Of a stretch of 64,000 bases of DNA, positions 18,933 through 28,263 are shown piece by piece. The stretch is taken from NCBI GenBank assembly GCA_041390685.1, contig JAWKPL010000001.1:2108001-2172000 (forward strand). The letters are read 5' to 3'. A program made the position numbers and the translations under genes. The stretch comes from JAIBBD01 sp041390685 (GTDB lineage Bacteria; Chloroflexota; Dehalococcoidia; UBA2979). The notes below the pieces were generated by a model. The model ran no database searches. It saw nothing but the letters and a program-made list of their open reading frames with translations, and had not been told where the DNA came from. The stretch's first letter is position 1; each line of letters starts with the position of its first letter.

Positions 18933-20937
18933 TGCCTACGACGCCCTCCGCGAACGCGCCGACGCTGCATGGGCCGCCTGGCAGCGCCCCGAGCGGCCGC
19001 GCATCGCGATCGCCATCGAGACCTCGTCCCTCGCCGGCGGGGCCGGCGATACGCTTCGCGCCCTCGAGGCCGAGATCGGCCGTCGAGGCGCAGCCGTCGA
19101 CGTCGGCCGCGTGCACGGCTATGGCCTCCAGTGGCTCCAGCCGCTCGCCGACATCACCTGGCCCGACGGCACACGTGTCCTCTACGGTCCCGTGACCGCC
19201 GGGGACGTCGGTCACCTGATCGACGAAGCGACCGGCCTCATCGGCGCCGCGGCGGGCCTCGCCATCGGCGTGCTGAGCGGTCGCCGCACCGGCATCCCCC
19301 CCATCGAAGACCACCCGTTCCTGGCGGCTGAGACGATGGGCCGCCGCCTCCTCGCCCGCATCGGCCACACCGACCCCGAGTCGCTCGACCACTACCTCGC
19401 GACTGGTGGCTACTTCGCTGTCGACCGCATGCTGAGCCGCCATCAGGACCCCGCGTCCGTGCGCCAGCTCATGATCGATGCCAACCTCACCGGGCGCGGC
19501 GGCGCCTGGTTCCCCGCCGGGATGAAGTGGAACTTCCTCGCCGGCGCCCCCGTCGAGGAGCGCTACCTCATCTGCAACGCCGACGAGGGCGACCCCGGCG
19601 GTTGGGTAAACCGCGTTCTCCTCGAAGGCGACCCGCACCTGATCATCGAGGGCATGCTCACCGCCGCCTTCGCCACCGGCTCGCAGCACGGCTTCTTCTA
19701 CATCCGCAATGAGTACCCCCTCGCGGTTCAGCGCATGCGCCAGGCCATCGCCGACGCCACGGCCGCTGGCCTGCTCGGTGACGATATTCTCGGCAGCGGC
19801 TTCTCCTGCACCCTCGAGGTGATTCGCGGCGCCGGCGCATACGTCTGCGGTGAGGAGACGGGACTGATCTCCTCTGTCCAGGACGGTCGAGGCATGCCCC
19901 GCGTCAAACCGCCCTTCCCGGCGGCCGCGGGCGTCTTCATGAAGCCCTCGAACGTCAACAACGTCGAGACCTACGCCAACGTGCCGCTCATCCTCCGCAA
20001 CGGCGCCGAGTGGTTTCGCCAGGCGGCCAACCCGGCTGGGACGGACATCGGCACCAAGATCTTCTCCTTCTCCGGCGACATCCCTCGCGTCGGCTTCATG
20101 GAGGTCCCCTTCGGCGTCCCGCTCGCGAAGATCGTCGAGGTCTGCGGCGGCGTGACTGGCGGCGGCAGACTGAAGGCGATCCAGGCCGGCGGTCCGCTCG
20201 CGGGCTACCTGCCCGGCTCACTCCTTGGCGAGTTGAGCCTCGAGCGCGCCCCCTTCTCGAAGCACAGCGCCCTCATGGGCGGCGGCGGCATCGTCTTCAT
20301 CGGCGAGGGCTCCTGCTCCGTCGACCTGAACGTGATGTTCTCCGAGTTCCTCGAAGAGGAGTCGTGCGGCCGCTGCACGACTTGCCACCATGGCAACCAG
20401 CGCATGCACGAGGTGTTCAGCCGCGTCGCCGCCGGCGGCGGGCGCACCGAGGACCGTCACAACCTCGAGCTCGTTGGCTCCTCGCTCGCCTACTCCAACT
20501 GTGTCCACGGCCAGGCCAGCCCGACGATCATGCGCAACACGCTCCGGCTCTTCGAGGGCGAGTACGAGGCGCACGTCGCCGGCCACCGCTGCGACGCGCT
20601 CCGTTGCGCAGGCATGACGCGCTTCCGCGTGGTCGACCAGAGCGACCCCAACCTGCCGGCCGCCCGCGACATCTGCCCCACCGGCGCCATCAAGGGCGAG
20701 CCCGGCGCCTTCGAGGTCGACGACGCGCAGTGCGTCCGCTGCGGCGCCTGCACCGACCTCGCCCCGCGCGGCCTCGTCCGCGAGGCGGCCCCTCCCGGCA
20801 CCGCCACGCCCGAGCAGCGCGCCCCGAAGCCGCCCGGCGTCCCCGCCGCGGCCGGCCGGGTCCCGCTGCCCTTCCAGACGACCGTGATCGCCCGCGCCGA
20901 GGGCGGCATGGGCGGTCCGCCGCCCTTCCGCCGCTAG
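18907..20937 (+). CDS. nuoF: NuoF/HoxF-like NADH-binding flavoprotein with degenerate Fe-S domains
   Basis: This is a 676-residue HoxF/HndC-type subunit. Its N-terminal thioredoxin-like region (about 30-120) has none of the four cluster cysteines. The FMN/NADH core contains GRGGAWFPAGMKW near 196 and CNADEGDPGG. An SLBB segment and the N4 cluster motif SCGRCTTC near 487 follow, with the fourth Cys in SNCVHG near 531. The tail (580-625) resembles a two-cluster ferredoxin but keeps only ICP and CVRCGAC, enough for one [4Fe-4S]. It would oxidise or reduce NAD(P)H via FMN; the electron partner is unknown. It ends convergently with the next gene, sharing CTAG. Confidence 0.88.
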   Translation: MERTPPVSDAYDALRERADAAWAAWQRPERPRIAIAIETSSLAGGAGDTLRALEAEIGRRGAAVDVGRVHGYGLQWLQPLADITWPDGTRVLYGPVTAGDVGHLIDEATGLIGAAAGLAIGVLSGRRTGIPPIEDHPFLAAETMGRRLLARIGHTDPESLDHYLATGGYFAVDRMLSRHQDPASVRQLMIDANLTGRGGAWFPAGMKWNFLAGAPVEERYLICNADEGDPGGWVNRVLLEGDPHLIIEGMLTAAFATGSQHGFFYIRNEYPLAVQRMRQAIADATAAGLLGDDILGSGFSCTLEVIRGAGAYVCGEETGLISSVQDGRGMPRVKPPFPAAAGVFMKPSNVNNVETYANVPLILRNGAEWFRQAANPAGTDIGTKIFSFSGDIPRVGFMEVPFGVPLAKIVEVCGGVTGGGRLKAIQAGGPLAGYLPGSLLGELSLERAPFSKHSALMGGGGIVFIGEGSCSVDLNVMFSEFLEEESCGRCTTCHHGNQRMHEVFSRVAAGGGRTEDRHNLELVGSSLAYSNCVHGQASPTIMRNTLRLFEGEYEAHVAGHRCDALRCAGMTRFRVVDQSDPNLPAARDICPTGAIKGEPGAFEVDDAQCVRCGACTDLAPRGLVREAAPPGTATPEQRAPKPPGVPAAAGRVPLPFQTTVIARAEGGMGGPPPFRR

Positions 20938-23168
20938 CCTCGTCCCGTCCGTCCCGGCGGGAGGTCCGCGTCAGCGTGCCCCCACACGCCAGCCGCGGAC
21001 CGCATATGCGTGTCGATCGCGGCGGCCAGCTCCTCGGTCGTCTCGATACGCAGCCGCCGCGCGAGGTACGCGAACGCCTGTGAGTCGCGCGGCGGGATGG
21101 TGAGGTCTTTCGCGTTCCCGCGCACCACCCGCAGCCCGTCGATCAACCGGCGCAAGAACGAGTACGCATCGCCCAGCCGCTCCCCGCTTCCAGCGTCGAG
21201 CGCTCCTGCGGCGACGAGCCGCGCGATCGCCTCGCGGGTCCCGGTGACGCGCACCGAGGGCTCGGTTGCCCCGCTCTCGATTTGACGAGCCTGCACGAAG
21301 TACTCGATGTCCACCACGCCGCCCGCGCTGTGCTTGGCGCTCACCTCGCCCGCGGGCACCAGCTCCCTCGCCTGCCGCCCGCGCAGATGGCGCACGTTCT
21401 CGAGGTCGAGCGGTGCGCCGGAGTACACGAACGTGTCGCGCGCCTCGACCACCCGCCGCGCAAGGTCCGCGTCACCCGCCACGGGCCGCAGCTTCACCAG
21501 CGCCATCCGCTCGAACTGCTGCGCCTCACCGTCCCCCGCGTAGTACCGCTTGAACCCTTCGAGGCTTGTCGCGAGCGACCCGGCGTTCCCGTGCGGGCGC
21601 AGTCGTAGGTCGATCTCGAAGATCCCTTCGCTGCGTGTGACGATCGTCCGTAACAACTCCTGCACGCACGCGTCGAAGTACTCGGCGTTCGACACCGGCT
21701 CGGGGCCGTCCGTGAGCCCCTCCCCCTCGTACACGAACAGCAGCTCGATGTCCGAGGCGAACCCCAGCTCCCGCCCCCCGAACTTCCCCAGCGCGCACGT
21801 CACCCAGCCGCACGGCTGTCCGGTCGCGTCTCGAGGCCGGCCGTGCCGCATCGCCACGGACTCCTCCGCGAGCGCTGCCGCTGCCTCCACCACCGCCTCC
21901 GCGAGCGCTGACAGCTCATCCGCGAACGCCCCGAAGTCGGTCCGTCCGCTGATGTGCCGCAGGTCGATGCGAAACATCTCGCGGTCCTTGAACGCGTTCA
22001 GCGCCCGTCGCCGCGCTGCGAGGTCACCCGCCCCTTCGAGGCGGCCCCGCAGCAGCCGCCGCAACTCCTCGGCAGGCCGCTCCGCGTCCAGTCCTGGCAG
22101 GTCGCCCAGCACCGGGAACAGGTTCTCGTGCTGGATACGCAGGAAGTCCTCCCACAGGAACTCGGACACGCCCATCAGCTCCGCCAGCGTCCGCAGCACG
22201 TCCCCGGACTCCAGGTCGCGCAGCTCGGAGGTCCATTCAGGCCGCGACAGCAGTTGACGCGTCAGCGCGCTGAACTGCCGCAGCGCCTGCGCCGGGTTTG
22301 GCGAGCGGGGCAGCAGTAACGTGAACTGCTTGATCAGGGCCGCCGCCACGCGCAGCTGGTCGAGGCGCGCCGCCGACCCAATCCGTCCGCGGCCCGGCCC
22401 CTCCGTCACCCAGAACGTGTCCAGCGTCTGTCCGTCCACCGTGCGCACTTCGGCACGCTCGATGTTGACCTGCAGCAGCGCGAGCGCGTTCGTGAACTCG
22501 AACAGGAACCCCGGGGCGTCCTCCGCACGTATGCGGAGCACCGTCGAGGTCTCGGACGCGGCGTTGTCGACCTCCACCAGCGTCGCCGCCAGCGGCGCTT
22601 CGTCGGACCGCACCGCTCTCAGCACGTCGCTCACCCGCGTGATGACCCGGTCGCGCGCCGCCTCCCCCTGCCCCGAGATGATCAGTTTCATCAAATCGCC
22701 GAGGTCCGCCTCGAACCGGCCCCAGAACGCTGCGTCGGCGGCCTCCCGCCGCACCTCGAACACGTCGAGGACGCGGCGCCGGGCCGGCGCGCTCCCCGTC
22801 GCCACGCGTCGAGGCCGCCCCGTGCGCGCGTCCACGCGCACGACCGTTTCCGTCCCTCCCGGCGCTTCGACGGTGAAGACGTCCCCCGCCTCGATATCGA
22901 TGCCGCACGCGGTGCACAGCCCGGCGATGAGGGACAGCGCGCCCACGGCGTCTTCGCAGCTGATCGCCAGCGACCACCGGTCGCCATCGATCTGGTCCGC
23001 CGCCATCGCGAGGCTCGCGCCGGCGCCCACCTCGTTGAGCAACGCGACGTGCCGGCTCGCCGCCGCATCGTCGAATCGCGCGTACGCCGCGCCGAGCTGA
23101 GCGCGCAGCGCACCGGGCGTGAGCCCCTCCGAGGCGTGTCGCATGGCATCCGTGTGCGGTGTTTGCAT
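20934..23168 (-). CDS. ACT-ACT-GlnE-like nucleotidyltransferase
   Basis: This 744-residue protein combines two ACT-like ligand-sensing regions (about 25-95 and 205-260, the second with DAPGFLFEFTNALALLQVNIE) with a single GlnE-type nucleotidyltransferase domain. The latter contains GKFGGRELGFASDIELLFVY near 456-475 and EIDLRLRPHGNAGSL near 517-531, and ends in a helical region. Canonical GlnE has two such catalytic domains and no ACT domain, whereas GlnD carries C-terminal ACTs. It may adenylylate or deadenylylate glutamine synthetase or a PII protein in response to an amino acid; this is inferred. ATG 23168 is tentative; another ATG lies at 23144. Confidence 0.75.
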   Translation of the reverse strand: MQTPHTDAMRHASEGLTPGALRAQLGAAYARFDDAAASRHVALLNEVGAGASLAMAADQIDGDRWSLAISCEDAVGALSLIAGLCTACGIDIEAGDVFTVEAPGGTETVVRVDARTGRPRRVATGSAPARRRVLDVFEVRREAADAAFWGRFEADLGDLMKLIISGQGEAARDRVITRVSDVLRAVRSDEAPLAATLVEVDNAASETSTVLRIRAEDAPGFLFEFTNALALLQVNIERAEVRTVDGQTLDTFWVTEGPGRGRIGSAARLDQLRVAAALIKQFTLLLPRSPNPAQALRQFSALTRQLLSRPEWTSELRDLESGDVLRTLAELMGVSEFLWEDFLRIQHENLFPVLGDLPGLDAERPAEELRRLLRGRLEGAGDLAARRRALNAFKDREMFRIDLRHISGRTDFGAFADELSALAEAVVEAAAALAEESVAMRHGRPRDATGQPCGWVTCALGKFGGRELGFASDIELLFVYEGEGLTDGPEPVSNAEYFDACVQELLRTIVTRSEGIFEIDLRLRPHGNAGSLATSLEGFKRYYAGDGEAQQFERMALVKLRPVAGDADLARRVVEARDTFVYSGAPLDLENVRHLRGRQARELVPAGEVSAKHSAGGVVDIEYFVQARQIESGATEPSVRVTGTREAIARLVAAGALDAGSGERLGDAYSFLRRLIDGLRVVRGNAKDLTIPPRDSQAFAYLARRLRIETTEELAAAIDTHMRSAAGVWGHADADLPPGRTGRG

Positions 23169-23236
23169 CGCAGCTATCGTATCGCCACGGTCTCGTCCGG
23201 TTGCGCCAGCCGCCTCGAACAGGCACACACTCATCT

Positions 23237-24436
23237 ATGGACAGCGACGTCCCCCGCCTCCTCGCGAAGTTCGAGAGCGGCGCCCTGCGCCGACCGGACC
23301 CCGCCCGCCCCAACGTCGTTGACCTCGCCTCTGCCGTGTGGTCGGTCGCAGGCGTCCCGGGGCTCGAACGCACCCCGGCCGCTCGCGCCATCGAGGCGCA
23401 GCTCGCGGGCCGCGATCACCTCATCTTCGTGCTCGCGGACGGCCTCGGCCAGCAACTCCTCGAGTCGATGCCCTCCGCTGGCTTCCTCTGGACCCACCTC
23501 AACGGCACCCTCGACACCGTCTTCCCGTCGACGACGGCCGTTGCCCTCACCACCTTCGCCACCGCTGCCTGGCCGGCGACGCACGGTGTGGTCGGCCACT
23601 ACGTCCATCTCGATGGCGTCGGCGCGGTCGCGCCGCTCCACGGCTCGACGCGTTCCGACGGCCACCCTGTCCCCGAGGCGAACGGCGATGGTCGCCTCTT
23701 CCTCGCCCCCTCGCTCGCCCCGAAGGTGCCCCGGCCCGCACTCTCGCTGCTCCCCGCCGCCGTCGTGAACAGCCCCTTCACCGCCTACGCGACAGCCGCC
23801 CCGCGCGCCGGCTATCGCAGCCTGACCGAGGCCGTCGATCTCGCTATCGAGTTCATCGACGCCGCCCGCGAGCCCTCGTTCACGTACCTCTACGTCTCAC
23901 GCATCGATGAGACGGTCCACGAACTCGGCCCGCTGCGCCTTGAGGTGGTCGGCGCCGTGGGCGACCTCGCGCGCGCCCTCGAACGCCTCGCGGCCGCGGT
24001 GGGCGGCCGGGCTCGCATCGTGCTCAGCGCCGACCACGGCCACCTGGTTGTCCGCCCGTCGTCGCGCCGTGTGATCCGAGGCGCGGACGCGCTTGCCGGC
24101 ATGCTCGCCGGCGCCCCCACCGGCGACGCACGCACCGTGTTCTTCCACCTGCAGCCCGGCGCCCTCGATGCCTTCGCTGACCGCTTCCGCGAGCGGTTCG
24201 GCGTCGCCTACTGCCTCCTGACTCCTGACGAGGTCGACGAGCTCCGCCTCCTCGGCCCCGCCCCTCTGCCTGCCGAGACAAAACGACGCCTCGGTGACCT
24301 CGTCGCGATCTCCTTTGGCGACGACACGCTCGAGGTGCGCCCGAAGGGCGCCCCCGCCGACCGCCGACTCGCCTGGCCGTCGCACCACTCCGGCCTCACC
24401 GCCGCCGAGGTGCGCGTCCCCCTCGTGATCGTGTAA
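23237..24436 (+). CDS. Alkaline-phosphatase-superfamily phosphodiesterase / nucleotide pyrophosphatase
   Basis: This 399-residue protein has the type I phosphodiesterase layout: the first metal site is HLIFVLADGLG, the nucleophile is the Thr in FPSTTAVALTTF, and later metal ligands occur in SRIDETVHELG, SADHGH and the C-terminal PSHHSGL. It hydrolyses phosphodiester or pyrophosphate bonds using two metals. No signal peptide is seen. The ATG at 23237 lacks a clear ribosome site. It is divergent from the ACT-GlnE gene. Confidence 0.82.
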   Translation: MDSDVPRLLAKFESGALRRPDPARPNVVDLASAVWSVAGVPGLERTPAARAIEAQLAGRDHLIFVLADGLGQQLLESMPSAGFLWTHLNGTLDTVFPSTTAVALTTFATAAWPATHGVVGHYVHLDGVGAVAPLHGSTRSDGHPVPEANGDGRLFLAPSLAPKVPRPALSLLPAAVVNSPFTAYATAAPRAGYRSLTEAVDLAIEFIDAAREPSFTYLYVSRIDETVHELGPLRLEVVGAVGDLARALERLAAAVGGRARIVLSADHGHLVVRPSSRRVIRGADALAGMLAGAPTGDARTVFFHLQPGALDAFADRFRERFGVAYCLLTPDEVDELRLLGPAPLPAETKRRLGDLVAISFGDDTLEVRPKGAPADRRLAWPSHHSGLTAAEVRVPLVIV

Positions 24437-24501
24437 CGCTCGCGCGCTGCGGGCGACGTGGTCCCGTCGACCATGGGCCCCAAACGACCGGACCGCCGCG
24501 C

Positions 24502-25296
24502 CTACCCGAGCCGCGTGATCCGCACCGCGAAGTCACTCGTGTCCGGCGCTTCCGCGAGGGCGCTATCGATGACGAGGGCAACCGCCCAGATCGCTGCCGC
24601 GACCGACCATTCCGGAAGGAGCACCTTCACGCCCGGTCGGGCGGAAGCGAGACCTCCGGCGGTTGGCGCGTCGGCGGGCGGGCGAATAGCGAAGTGGGCC
24701 GGCGTGCCCGTGACCCACTCGAATCGGAACAACGTCCCGGCAACCTCCCCGAGTTGACTGGCCCACCGGGTACCATCGCGACCGCCGAGCATGTCCTGAT
24801 CGGTCGCGATGAACGCGACGGCCGGCGGACCGGAGGTCGTGCTGAACCAGGCAAGCCACTGCACGAGTCGGCGTAGCGAAGACCCACCGCCGCGCCGCAT
24901 GGAACTCACAGTGAATTGCAGGCCCGAGATCTCGACGCGTCCGAATCGGCGGAGGGTATCGTGAAGGCACTCGCCCACGGACGGGAGGGCGACCGCGACG
25001 GGAACCCCCGCCGCCACTCCGATCTGAGCCCAGGCGAGCCGCCCCGAGTCTGACGAGTCGCGGTCGTCGGACAACTCGGCCTCGTGTACTGACCACAGCG
25101 CGCTACGTCCTCGGGCGCCAGTTGGCGGCGCACCCCCCGTCTCGCTCGTGACCGACCAGCCCATCATCTCCGCGCGAGACAAGAACAGCGACCACACGGT
25201 GCCCTCGGCGATGTGGACGCTCTCACGTCGTGCGAAGGTACCGAAGGCCTCCACAACGACGTTGGCGTCATCATTTCGCGGTGGCTGGTGTGCCAA
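24502..25296 (-). CDS. Unrecognised protein, family copy A (paralogue at 34.4 kb)
   Basis: This is a 264-residue soluble protein with no motif I recognise. It is clearly paralogous to the gene at 34422-35204: both share WS-x-F-x-x-RAEMMGW, ALWS-x-HEAEL, RL-x-WAQ-x-G, the segment around C-x-x-x-x-LGRFG or LRRFG, a W(L/F)xWFS patch and a C-terminal MPEWS/LPEWS helix. The TTG start at 25296 has GGAGG six bases upstream and a good promoter before it. Codon use is somewhat less GC-rich than its neighbours. Function unknown. Confidence 0.7.
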   Translation of the reverse strand: MAHQPPRNDDANVVVEAFGTFARRESVHIAEGTVWSLFLSRAEMMGWSVTSETGGAPPTGARGRSALWSVHEAELSDDRDSSDSGRLAWAQIGVAAGVPVAVALPSVGECLHDTLRRFGRVEISGLQFTVSSMRRGGGSSLRRLVQWLAWFSTTSGPPAVAFIATDQDMLGGRDGTRWASQLGEVAGTLFRFEWVTGTPAHFAIRPPADAPTAGGLASARPGVKVLLPEWSVAAAIWAVALVIDSALAEAPDTSDFAVRITRLG

Positions 25297-25331
25297 GTTC
25301 GCCCTCCAGGCCTGGGCCGATCCGCCGGGTC

Positions 25332-25360
25332 ACTACATACACGAGGCGAACTGCCGTCAA
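25332..25360 (-). promoter_or_regulatory. Promoter for unknown-family copy A
   Basis: On the minus strand TTGACG (25360-25355), a 17-base spacer and TGTAGT (25337-25332) precede the TTG-start gene by about 36 bases. Confidence 0.5.
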
Positions 25361-25429
25361 CTCGAACAGCTGGCCCGGTCGTGCATCTACATCGGGGGTC
25401 GCCGGATGTCCCGTTGCCTCCTGCGCCGC

Positions 25430-26284
25430 TCACGGCACGGGCGCGAACCCCTCATCCCCCTCCAGCAACGGCCGCCGAGGCCCCAGCACCCGTTCGATGA
25501 CCGCGCGCGCCTTCGCGTACTCGCGCGGCGTCCACCCGTCCTCGCGCGCCATCCGCAGCGTCTCGATCCGCGTCCCCGCCGCGAAGACCCTCGAAGGCGG
25601 CTGCATGTACTGCGACACGTACTCCGCCGCCTCGAGCGAGGCGATCTCGCGCGCGATCCCTTCGAGGTCATCCATCGGCAGCATCGGACTCACCGAGATC
25701 CCGATGGGTACCCCCGCCTCGACGAGCGCGTGCGCCGTCCGGAGCCGCGCCTTGATCGACGGCGCACTTGGCTCGTACCGCAGCCGCACCCGCTCCGAAT
25801 CCGTCGTCACCGTGATGTTGACGCGGATGCGCTCGAACCGCCGGAACAGGTCGATGTCCCGCGCGGCGATCGGGCTCCGCGTCTGCACCGTCAGCCGCGG
25901 CTGCACACCACACTCGAGCACCGTCTCGAGGATCGACCGCGTGATCCTCAGCCGCTGCTCAGCCGGCTGGTACGGGTCGGTGGCGCTCGACATGTACACC
26001 GCGTCGCCGGAACACAACGTCCCGTCTGCGCACGCCCGCGCGATGAGCCTCGCCGCGTTCCGCTTCGCCGACGCCCACTCCCCCCACGTGCGGCGCTTCT
26101 CCTCCGTCGGCGCGAACGCGCGTGCGTAACAGTACTCACAGGCAAACCGGCACCCCGAGTACGGATTGAGCGTGTACCGGTACGCCTTGATGAACCCCGA
26201 GGCAGGCGTCAGGATCGTGCGCGCCTCGGTGAATCGGACGCCCGCGGGCATCACATCGGGCGTCGCGAGTGCTGAACGTGTCAT
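25430..26284 (-). CDS. Rv2578c/SplB-type radical SAM protein
   Basis: This 284-residue protein carries the radical SAM cluster motif CRFACEYCYAR (Cys-x3-Cys-x2-Cys), preceded by YRYTLNPYSG, as in the Rv2578c and spore-photoproduct-lyase-like families. Further family segments are YMSSATDPYQPAE, LTVQTRSP and ISVSPM. It should cleave S-adenosylmethionine to a 5'-deoxyadenosyl radical; the substrate, possibly damaged DNA, is not established. The ATG at 26284 follows a -10-like TATTAC by 7 bases, so the transcript is probably leaderless. Confidence 0.85.
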   Translation of the reverse strand: MTRSALATPDVMPAGVRFTEARTILTPASGFIKAYRYTLNPYSGCRFACEYCYARAFAPTEEKRRTWGEWASAKRNAARLIARACADGTLCSGDAVYMSSATDPYQPAEQRLRITRSILETVLECGVQPRLTVQTRSPIAARDIDLFRRFERIRVNITVTTDSERVRLRYEPSAPSIKARLRTAHALVEAGVPIGISVSPMLPMDDLEGIAREIASLEAAEYVSQYMQPPSRVFAAGTRIETLRMAREDGWTPREYAKARAVIERVLGPRRPLLEGDEGFAPVP

Positions 26285-26291
26285 GGCGCTC

Positions 26292-26320
26292 GTAATATCG
26301 CACGACGCCCCGATCTCCAA
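26292..26320 (-). promoter_or_regulatory. Leaderless-type promoter of the radical SAM gene
   Basis: On the minus strand TTGGAG (26320-26315), a 17-base spacer and TATTAC (26297-26292) end 7 bases before the ATG at 26284, placing the transcription start at or next to the start codon. Confidence 0.55.
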
Positions 26321-26356
26321 GCGACCGTGACACCTCGACGTAGCTCCCGCCCGCCT

Positions 26357-26707
26357 CTAGAACCGCACGAGCACCGCAGCGAGGTGCGTCACCGACCCCG
26401 TCGCCGGGCTCGAGTCGTACACCTGCACGAACCCCGGCGACCCGGGCGTCGTGGGCGTGAACGTCACCGAGGCCGAGAACGGCCCCCGCTGCCCCAGCGG
26501 CGCCGTCACCGACGCCGTCCCCGTCCCGATCACCGTGTTCGAGGCGTCCCGAACCTCCACCGACAGCTGATTGTGCTGTGTCGCCTGCCCCATCCCGGTC
26601 ACGGACACCGGGCTGCTGATCGTCGCCCCCGAGGTGGGGGTCGAGATGACGATCCGTTCTCCCGGGCATCCCAGTAGCCGGCAGAGCCAGCCTCGCAGCC
26701 ATCCCAT
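26357..26707 (-). CDS. Gmad2-like immunoglobulin-fold protein
   Basis: This is a 116-residue protein. After a short hydrophobic, Cys-containing N-terminus (MGWLRGWLCRLLGC) comes one Ig-like beta domain with the Gmad2 pattern: ISTPTSGATISSPVSVTG, a central VEVRDASNTVIGTG and a C-terminal PGFVQVYDSSPATGS. Gmad2 domains occur in spore-germination and envelope proteins and bind unknown ligands. ATG 26707 is chosen because GGGAGGA lies just upstream. Export is uncertain, as the N-terminus is a poor signal peptide. Confidence 0.7.
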   Translation of the reverse strand: MGWLRGWLCRLLGCPGERIVISTPTSGATISSPVSVTGMGQATQHNQLSVEVRDASNTVIGTGTASVTAPLGQRGPFSASVTFTPTTPGSPGFVQVYDSSPATGSVTHLAAVLVRF

Positions 26708-26839
26708 CGCAGTCCTCCCATCAGCTGAGGCATCACGAACGTCGTGCGTCACCCGCGGCCGATGTTACTCGCACGTAGCCACTGCCCTCCCTGACTCCGA
26801 TACGCTGGATGGGAAGCGATACGCACGCGAGGGACGTTG

Positions 26840-28258
26840 ATGGCGCTTACCCCCCCGCTTCCGCAGGATCTGCTCTTGATCGGCGCCTCGGGCGACCTCG
26901 CCCAGCGCAAGCTCATTCCCGGGCTCTACAATCTCGCGCTCGACGGGCTGCTGCCTCCCGAGGGCTCCATCATCGGCTACGCCCGCCGAGACCTCAGCGA
27001 CGACCAGTTCCGCAACCTCGCCGCCGAGGCGATCCGCGAGCACTCCCGTCGCCCCTTCGACGATGTCGCCTTCGACTCGTTCGCCCGCCGCCTCACGTTC
27101 GTCTCCGAGGAGGATGGCGGTTTCGGCGCGCTCGTCGAGCGCTGCCAGCTCCCCAGGCGGCTCGCCTACCTCGCCATCCCCCCCTCGGCGTTCATGACCT
27201 ACGTTAGCCTCTTCGCCGACCACGGCCTGGTCGATGGCACGCGCATCGTCATCGAGAAGCCGTTCGGCAACGACCTCGAGAGCGCGCGCATGCTCGACGC
27301 CGAGCTCCACGAGCAGTTCCAGGAGGACCAGATCTTCCGTATCGACCACTACCTCGGGAAGGAGACCGTCCAGAACATCCTCGTGTTCCGTTTCGGCAAC
27401 TCCCTCTTCGAGCGCGTCTGGAATCGCGACGCTGTCGACCACGTCCAGATCACCGTCGCCGAATCGATCGGCGTCGAGGGCCGCGGCCAGTTCTACGAAG
27501 AGGTCGGTGCCCTTCGCGACATCATGCAGAACCACGTCCTGCAGATCCTGTCGCTGCTCACGATGGAGCCCCCCAGCTCCTTTCGCGCCGAGGCCATCCG
27601 CGACGAGAAAGCCAAGCTCCTCGAGTCGATCCCGCCCGTCGACCCGCGCTCCGTCGTCCGAGGCCAGTACGCCACCGGCGCCGTCGGCGACACCGTGGCC
27701 CGTGGCTACCGCGACGAGCCCGATGTCAGCCACGCCTCGAACACGGAGACCTTCGTCGCCATGCGCCTCAATATCCAGAACTGGCGCTGGGAGGGCGTCC
27801 CCTTCTACCTCCGCACCGGAAAGCGCATGCCCGAGACCGTCACCGAGGTCACCGTTGTCTTCCGCGAAGCCCCCATCCGCTTCTTCAGCGAGCTGCCCGA
27901 GGTGAGCCGTCTCCGCCCCAACCAGCTCACGCTCCGCATCCAGCCGCAGGAGTCCATCACCTTCTCGTTCCTCGCCAAGGAGCCGGGCCCCGAGGTCCGC
28001 GTACAGCCCGTGGGCATGCATTTCGCCTACGGCGAGGCCTTCGAGGCCCGCCTCCCCGAGGCGTATGAGCGCCTCCTCCACGACGCGATGGAGGGGGATC
28101 AGACGCTCTTCCTCCGCTCCGACGGTGTCGAGGAGGCCTGGCGCATCCTCGAACCCGTCCTCGAGAACCTGCCGCCGCTGCGCTTCTACGCCGCCGGCAG
28201 CTGGGGCCCGCCCCAGATCGATGACCTCATCGAGCCCCGCCGCTGGCGCCTCCAGTAG
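26840..28258 (+). CDS. zwf: Glucose-6-phosphate dehydrogenase
   Basis: This 472-residue enzyme has the NADP-binding LIGASGDLAQRKL near its N-terminus, the substrate/catalytic motif RIDHYLGKE near residue 171 and the usual C-terminal fold. It oxidises glucose 6-phosphate to 6-phosphogluconolactone, the entry to the oxidative pentose phosphate pathway, producing NADPH. ATG 26840 is preferred over a TTG just before it, with GAGGGA at 26829-26834. pgl follows 5 bases after the stop, so product hydrolysis is encoded in the same operon. Confidence 0.96.
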   Translation: MALTPPLPQDLLLIGASGDLAQRKLIPGLYNLALDGLLPPEGSIIGYARRDLSDDQFRNLAAEAIREHSRRPFDDVAFDSFARRLTFVSEEDGGFGALVERCQLPRRLAYLAIPPSAFMTYVSLFADHGLVDGTRIVIEKPFGNDLESARMLDAELHEQFQEDQIFRIDHYLGKETVQNILVFRFGNSLFERVWNRDAVDHVQITVAESIGVEGRGQFYEEVGALRDIMQNHVLQILSLLTMEPPSSFRAEAIRDEKAKLLESIPPVDPRSVVRGQYATGAVGDTVARGYRDEPDVSHASNTETFVAMRLNIQNWRWEGVPFYLRTGKRMPETVTEVTVVFREAPIRFFSELPEVSRLRPNQLTLRIQPQESITFSFLAKEPGPEVRVQPVGMHFAYGEAFEARLPEAYERLLHDAMEGDQTLFLRSDGVEEAWRILEPVLENLPPLRFYAAGSWGPPQIDDLIEPRRWRLQ

Positions 28259-28263
28259 CTCCG

